Source: Bacteroides neonati (GTDB lineage Bacteria; Bacteroidota; Bacteroidia; Bacteroidales; Bacteroidaceae). Taken from it: a stretch of DNA of 64,000 nt. Below, piece by piece: positions 59,920 to 64,000 of this stretch (positions are counted from its first letter, which is position 1; the number at the start of each line of letters is the position of its first letter). The notes under the pieces were generated by a model, which did not search any database, was not told the DNA's origin, and saw nothing but the letters and a program-made list of their open reading frames with translations. Both the position numbers and the translations under genes were made by a program. The stretch lies in contig NZ_HG726023.1 in NCBI RefSeq assembly GCF_000499785.1, positions 449,926-513,925 on the forward strand, read 5' to 3'.

Positions 59920-62313
59920 TTATTGGTGCTTCACCCGGTCTTTCTCTTCGGCTCGTTTGGCAGAGTTCCACGAGTTTAAATCTCCGGTCAAATATCCTGT
60001 GATACGGCGCATACGCAATATCTTCTCGCTTTGGCAAACAGGGCATTTGTCAAAGATAACCCCTTTGTAGCCACAGTTATGACACGTATCAACCGGATGG
60101 TTGATCGAACCGTAGCCAATTCCCTCATCGTGCATTACTTTGACGATCTTGGCAATGGCGCGAATGTTCTTTTGCGCCTCGCCGTCGAGCTCTACATATG
60201 TGATGTGTCCGCCGCGGGTGATGGCATGGAAAGGAGCCTCCAGCTTAATTTTCTCGGTGATGCTCACCGATTCGGTTACGTCGATGTGGAAAGAGTTTAC
60301 ATAATAATCCTTATCGGTCACTCCCGGTATACTACCGTACTTTCTGCGGTCCATGCGGGTGAAACGACCCGAAAGCCCTTCGGCCGGAGTGGCGAGTACC
60401 GAATAGTTGAGGTCGTATTTGGCCTTGTACTCGTCGGCTACGCGGTTCATCTCCATGACGGCCTCGTACAGGGTATCCCATGCCTGCTGTTTGTGCGCAT
60501 GTCCTTGTCCGTATAGAGCCACCATGGCGTTGTGTCCGCCGATGAAGCCGATGCCGAGTGTACCGCTGCGCAATACATCGCCCACCTCTTTGGTCGGATC
60601 AAGGGCAGCTCCGCCCTTCCATACATCATTGCCCATCATGAAGGGGAACTGACGGGGTAGTGCCGTGCGTTGGTATTGGTAGCGGGCATACAGTTGCTCG
60701 GCCAGCAATACCGACATTTCGCGTACCGACTCGATGAAGAGCTCTTTCGCTTTCTGCTCCACTGCATTTTTGTTGTGGCTGTCCTCGACCATGCTTTCGG
60801 CTTTGATGCGGGCTTCGATCGCCAAGCGCGGCATGTTGAGGGTGCTGAACGAAAGGTTTCCGCGTCCGAGTGATGATTTCTCACCGGCTACGTTCTCGAA
60901 TACACGCGTGCGGCAACCCATGGTTGCCAATTCGTAGCGATAACGTTTCGGGTCGGCGGCATCCCACTTGTCGTTTTGGTTGAACGGTGCGTCGAGGAAC
61001 ATGAAGTTAGGGAACAATGCCTTGGCCGTTGTGCGGCAAGCGGTCAGGAAGAGGTCAAAGTTGGGTGTACTGAACTTCATGTTGCCTGATTCGGCAGCTT
61101 CGAAATCGCCCATTGCTTTCGCCATATCTGCATCCGAATAAGATACACCGTCTTTGATCTTGAATATCTGGATCGGGAATACGGGTACTTCGCCCCGTGT
61201 GCCCAAGCCCTCGATGGTGGCTTTGAGCAGCTCTTCGATCACCATGCGTCCCTCGGCCGACGTATCGGTTCCGTAATTGATGGAGCTGAATACGACCTGG
61301 TTTCCTCCACGCGAATGCATCGTGTTCAAGTTGTGAATGAAGCCTTCCATGGCTTGGTGGGTATCTTTTCGTGTCTGAGCAAACGCCTTTTCGATGATGT
61401 GGCTCAGGTGCTCTTTCTCAATATTGATTTGCAGCGCGGTGAGTGCCATGCGGAATGTCTCTTTTTCGAGTTCGGCAGGGATGATCGAGGATATATGTTC
61501 GGCTGCCAACACGCGAATGGCCTTTTCTTCGACCACCGGTCCGCCATTCATCGAAATATAGAAACTGATGAACGAGGCCAGATGCTTGCGAAACGACTTA
61601 CTTACTCCTTTGGCCATGAAGAAGTCGAATGCCGGAATCGATTGTCCGCCATGCTGCTCGTTCTGATTGGTTTGAAAGATGATTGTGGCCAGCGTTGCAT
61701 AACTTTGAATGCTCTGCGGCGTGCGGATGCTGCCGTTCTTGGTTCTGAACCCACGTTCGAACAGATCGTCCATATCATACTGAATACAGGTAGTCGTCTT
61801 GGTGGGGTAGTAATCGAGATCGTGGATGTGGATATCGCCCAACTGGTGCGCTTCGGCATATCGTTTCGGCAACAGGTATTTATAGGTATAGTCTTTGGTT
61901 ACCTCCGATGCAAAAGTCATCATCTGTCCGGCCGGGGTATGGCTGCTCATGTTGGCATTGCTCAGGTTTACATCATTTTTGTCGATGGCCACAATGCCAT
62001 CCATGACGTGTTTCATCTGAGTTTTCTTTTCGCGTTCGGTGTTGCGCCACTCGCGATAGATAATGTACTTTTTGGCCACTTCGGGACGTACCTTCATCAG
62101 CTCCTTTTCCACTAAATCCTGAATCTCTTCGACCGTTACCGTAGGGGTAGCAAACTTGTTGATTACATTCATGGTGATGTCGGCCACCAATGAAGACTCT
62201 TCGGTGATGCCGGAGGCATTGAATGCCTTCGTTACCGCACTTTTAATCTTACTAATAGAGAAATCTTCTCTTTTACCATCGCGTTTGATGATACAAATTT
62301 CAGCGTAGTTCAT
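59920..62313 (-). CDS. nrdD: Anaerobic (class III) ribonucleoside-triphosphate reductase
   Basis: 797 residues: an N-terminal ATP-cone (about 5-95, [21 protein letters not shown]) for allosteric control, a barrel core with [14 protein letters not shown] and MGCRTRVF, a zinc site with four Cys ([18 protein letters not shown]) and the glycyl radical motif [10 protein letters not shown] with Gly773 near the end. It makes dNTPs without oxygen. A cobalamin riboswitch in its leader implies control by vitamin B12. Confidence 0.96.
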   Translation of the reverse strand: MNYAEICIIKRDGKREDFSISKIKSAVTKAFNASGITEESSLVADITMNVINKFATPTVTVEEIQDLVEKELMKVRPEVAKKYIIYREWRNTEREKKTQMKHVMDGIVAIDKNDVNLSNANMSSHTPAGQMMTFASEVTKDYTYKYLLPKRYAEAHQLGDIHIHDLDYYPTKTTTCIQYDMDDLFERGFRTKNGSIRTPQSIQSYATLATIIFQTNQNEQHGGQSIPAFDFFMAKGVSKSFRKHLASFISFYISMNGGPVVEEKAIRVLAAEHISSIIPAELEKETFRMALTALQINIEKEHLSHIIEKAFAQTRKDTHQAMEGFIHNLNTMHSRGGNQVVFSSINYGTDTSAEGRMVIEELLKATIEGLGTRGEVPVFPIQIFKIKDGVSYSDADMAKAMGDFEAAESGNMKFSTPNFDLFLTACRTTAKALFPNFMFLDAPFNQNDKWDAADPKRYRYELATMGCRTRVFENVAGEKSSLGRGNLSFSTLNMPRLAIEARIKAESMVEDSHNKNAVEQKAKELFIESVREMSVLLAEQLYARYQYQRTALPRQFPFMMGNDVWKGGAALDPTKEVGDVLRSGTLGIGFIGGHNAMVALYGQGHAHKQQAWDTLYEAVMEMNRVADEYKAKYDLNYSVLATPAEGLSGRFTRMDRRKYGSIPGVTDKDYYVNSFHIDVTESVSITEKIKLEAPFHAITRGGHITYVELDGEAQKNIRAIAKIVKVMHDEGIGYGSINHPVDTCHNCGYKGVIFDKCPVCQSEKILRMRRITGYLTGDLNSWNSAKRAEEKDRVKHQ

Positions 62314-62359
62314 GACTTTAACTCCCGAAAGTTTTAGAAATTAATATTATGTTTTTAAC

Positions 62360-62524
62360 TCCTCCGGCAGGTCTTCTGACTTATCTCTCCCTCGTATCGC
62401 CTTCCCACACCGGTGTTCGATGCAGTGGCATTATGTACGGATTCTTTGAGAATTACAGCAGCGGGTACTGTCGCCGATTTGCACGGCGTTCCCTTATCAC
62501 TAAACCTCTTTTTAGTACCGGAAT
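62360..62524 (-). ncRNA. Cobalamin (AdoCbl-type) riboswitch in the nrdDG leader
   Basis: Reading the minus strand: AAGGGAACGCCGTGCAAATC, then GACAGTACCCGCTGCTGTAA, CCACTG, GTGTGGGAAGGC and AAGTCAGAAGACCTGCC. These are the conserved blocks of the B12-box riboswitch in the right order and spacing. It lies between a TATCTTTG promoter and the nrdD ATG 47 bp beyond its end, so B12 should alter nrdD expression, most likely turning it off. Edges are approximate. Confidence 0.92.
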
Positions 62525-62530
62525 TGGATA

Positions 62531-62538
62531 CAAAGATA
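62531..62538 (-). promoter_or_regulatory. -7 element of the nrdDG transcript
   Basis: The minus strand reads TATCTTTG just before the first riboswitch helix, so the RNA starts around 62524 and contains the whole riboswitch. Confidence 0.65.
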
Positions 62539-62609
62539 ATGGATATATTGATAGGTTCGCTTGGTTTGAATAATTAATTTCGGGAAACTTTTCTTTGTGT
62601 CTGATACAG

Positions 62610-62634
62610 AAAGTTTTCCGTTTTGGAAAACTTT
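62610..62634. terminator. Hairpin downstream of the hemolysin III family gene
   Basis: AAAGTTTTCC (62610-62619) and GGAAAACTTT (62625-62634) form a 10-bp AT-rich stem. It lies past the 3' end of the hemolysin III gene; without a U-run on the minus strand it is only a weak terminator candidate. Confidence 0.4.
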
Positions 62635-62648
62635 TAGCTATTTCTTTT

Positions 62649-63305
62649 TTATAAAATCATCCAAATAGCGATGATATGCCCAATGCTTCCCAAGAGGACG
62701 AAGAGGTGAAAAACCGAGTGCATATAGGGCTTACGTAGTGAATAAAAGGCTGCACCGACAATGTAGGCGGCTCCTCCACCAATGAGCCACCAGAAAGAAG
62801 CCGTGGCATGAATGGCCGATAAGCAATCGAGTAGCGGCTTCATGGCTACTAAAATAGAACCACCCATGGCTACGTAGCAAACCGTTTCGAGATTACTGTG
62901 CTCTTTCAATCGGGTGAAACTCAAAATGAATCCGACGATTGCCGACAGCCATACGAAAGCAAAAATGCTCCATCCCCACGCGCCGGCATGGCGCATCACT
63001 AATAGCGTAAAGGGAGTGTACGTGCCTGCAATATGTAAATAAATTGCTCCATGATCAAATTTACGAAGCAGCTCCTTTCGAGGGCCCGGACGGCTAGCGT
63101 GATACCAAGTCGAACAGAGGTAGGAGGAGAGCATCCCTGCCAGATAAATAGAAACACAAGCTACTGCCCAATACGGGGTGTTTCCTATGGCAGCTTTATA
63201 GATAAGAATGATTCCGGCTATCACGCCAAGTATAATGCCTCCTGCGTGGCTTAGGGTATTGGCTAGCTCTTCGCCCCGAGAGTATCTATGATTGACTTTC
63301 TTCAC
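62649..63305 (-). CDS. Hemolysin III family (PAQR/TrhA-like) membrane protein
   Basis: 218 residues with seven helices. PAQR-family metal-site pieces are visible: SHAGGIILGV (His near 20), SSYLCSTWYHASRP (Ser and His, about 60-73), FDHGAIYLHIAGTYTPF (Asp near 84), and SVFHLFVLLGSIGHIIAIW (two His near the end). These ligands suggest a zinc-dependent hydrolase-like site. In E. coli the homologue affects membrane lipid balance. The name hemolysin does not imply a toxin. Confidence 0.9.
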   Translation of the reverse strand: MKKVNHRYSRGEELANTLSHAGGIILGVIAGIILIYKAAIGNTPYWAVACVSIYLAGMLSSYLCSTWYHASRPGPRKELLRKFDHGAIYLHIAGTYTPFTLLVMRHAGAWGWSIFAFVWLSAIVGFILSFTRLKEHSNLETVCYVAMGGSILVAMKPLLDCLSAIHATASFWWLIGGGAAYIVGAAFYSLRKPYMHSVFHLFVLLGSIGHIIAIWMIL

Positions 63306-63470
63306 GAGTTGTATGGTCTTTGTTATTTTAAAAGGTTGTAAAGGTACGTCAATATTCGGAAATCATTTCTTATTCTTTCTTTAAAAATCGAAATCTTTCA
63401 TTTGCTATCAGGATTGCAAGCCTTGATCGGTCAAATAAAAGCTGTAATCAAGAGGTGAAAAAGGTGTAGA

Positions 63471-63545
63471 GCTTTTTGAAAAAGCCCGCGGGAAAAATAA
63501 AAAAGTCGGCGGCCTTTTTGAAAAACGCCACCGACTTTTGTTCAA
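63471..63545. repeat. Dispersed hairpin repeat, copy B
   Basis: Partner of 32043-32117: 35 of the first 42 bp agree and the stem is at the same place, though its sequence differs. AAAGTCGG (63502-63509) pairs with CCGACTTT (63531-63538), and the stem goes on with GGC/GCC and a T/A run after single mismatches. Matching base changes on both sides of the stem between copies suggest the RNA fold, or the cruciform, is what is kept. Confidence 0.75.
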
Positions 63546-63827
63546 AGGACAAGAACATCTACAAATATCTATTATTTATCCTTACTTAGATATATGGTGA
63601 GCTTTATTGAAATTGTAGGCTGTTGGCTATGCATTGATATCTCGATAATAGGGTAGAGAAAGTTGCCAGAGAGATAAGTCTCTTGCTAAGAATAACTGAT
63701 TAGGAATGTAAAAGATGCGTATTAACCAGGAAAAATAAAAACAGGACTCTGTATATTTAATATTTTGAATATAAGTGTTTTATATTGTTTTTTAGGGGTT
63801 GTGAAGATTTGCTTTTCCTTGTTTACA

Positions 63828-63919
63828 AAAGTACTATTTTAAAGGTCTGTTAAATACGTAGTTAATACACCAAAGAATACGTATTCATCTATATCAAAAC
63901 TACGTATTGTTGTATATTG
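63828..63919. repeat. Array of TACGTA sites with 23-bp period
   Basis: TACGTA lies at 63855, 63878 and 63901, exactly 23 bp apart, and a weaker TACTAT sits on the same grid at 63832. The middle site is the 12-bp palindrome GAATACGTATTC. The outer ones form the inverted repeat AATACGTAGTT/AACTACGTATT (63853-63863, 63898-63908). Same core and spacing as at 21791-21882. Confidence 0.7.
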
Positions 63920-64000
63920 AAAAATAGGGGAAAGAAACAATGCTTAACACTATTAAAAGATCTGTTGCTATTTAATAAAGGAAGATTCGACCATAAGTGC

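Larger units (their letters stand above)
63306..64000. other. Gene-free stretch at the window end with two repeats
   Basis: 695 bp, AT-rich, no convincing gene on either strand. It holds copy B of the dispersed hairpin repeat (63471-63545) and a 23-bp-spaced TACGTA array (63828-63919). The rest, such as 63546-63827, shows nothing I can name. It may be the control region of a gene beyond the window. Confidence 0.7.

Noticed and set aside
62349..62573. 74-codon open frame on the plus strand before nrdD
   Set aside because: It lies antisense over the cobalamin riboswitch, whose conserved blocks explain the sequence.
62649..63305. Toxin role for the hemolysin III family protein
   Set aside because: The seven-helix PAQR layout with metal ligands indicates a membrane enzyme or receptor-like protein; the family name is historical.

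Overview
The window looks like chromosomal DNA from a gut-type Bacteroidales bacterium, most likely Bacteroides or a close relative. Evidence: many genes are preceded by the Bacteroides-type -7 element TAnnTTTG; there is a SusC/SusD pair, BACON and NVEALA proteins, an IS1380-family element, MenA, an anaerobic-type (serine) sulfatase and an oxygen-sensitive class III ribonucleotide reductase. No rRNA, tRNA, CRISPR array or prophage was seen. Genus and strain cannot be settled by reading alone.

Layout. 0-8.4 kb: GNAT acetyltransferase and M64 peptidase; Lrp/AsnC regulator; thyA-folA; a cardiolipin-synthase-like phospholipase D; an ECF sigma factor operon; an rRNA m5C methyltransferase. 8.4-8.6 kb: a seven-unit array of 22-bp quasi-repeats. 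8.6-14.7 kb: a heavy-metal RND efflux operon (outer membrane factor, pump, His-rich adaptor) led by a small His/Cys-rich protein. 14.7-16.3 kb: a complete IS1380-type insertion sequence with matched ends and a 5-bp target duplication, sitting just upstream of a SusC-SusD-lipid-binding operon (16.4-21.6 kb). 21.6-26.4 kb: a lone receiver-domain protein, an ABC-F ATPase, a Cys/Lys-rich small secreted protein and a BACON-PDZ-S41 lipoprotein protease.

26.4-32.3 kb is an AT-rich island. A membrane-anchored winged-helix regulator is transcribed away from two NVEALA-type small exported peptides, which are followed by three tandem six-bladed-propeller (BF3164/TolB-like) lipoproteins. This is the best candidate here for a poorly described system, perhaps peptide export or signalling with an inside-out regulator.

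32.3-45.7 kb: PiT phosphate transporter and polyphosphate kinase, a small phosphodiesterase, rfbA-rfbB, a sulfatase, menA, a metallophosphoesterase with a PAS protein, and a lipoprotein with a PagL-like outer membrane protein. 45.7-54.6 kb: housekeeping genes, yicC-gmk-nadD on the minus strand and tsaB-DUF4290-murA-rimM-M23 peptidase-dxr-rseP on the plus strand. MurA carries Asp in place of the fosfomycin-reactive Cys. 54.6-64 kb: a lipoprotein/DUF5723 envelope pair, a YkgJ-type Cys-cluster protein, an MFS exporter, nrdD-nrdG under a clear cobalamin riboswitch, a hemolysin III family protein, and about 700 bp without genes that holds two further intergenic repeats.

Four gene-free stretches (8.44-8.60, 21.79-21.88, 43.42-43.51 and 63.83-63.92 kb) contain short elements repeated with a 22- or 23-bp period but with different core sequences. 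Together with a dispersed hairpin repeat (32.04 and 63.47 kb), these are the main unexplained non-coding signals. All calls come from reading the sequence; no database search was run.
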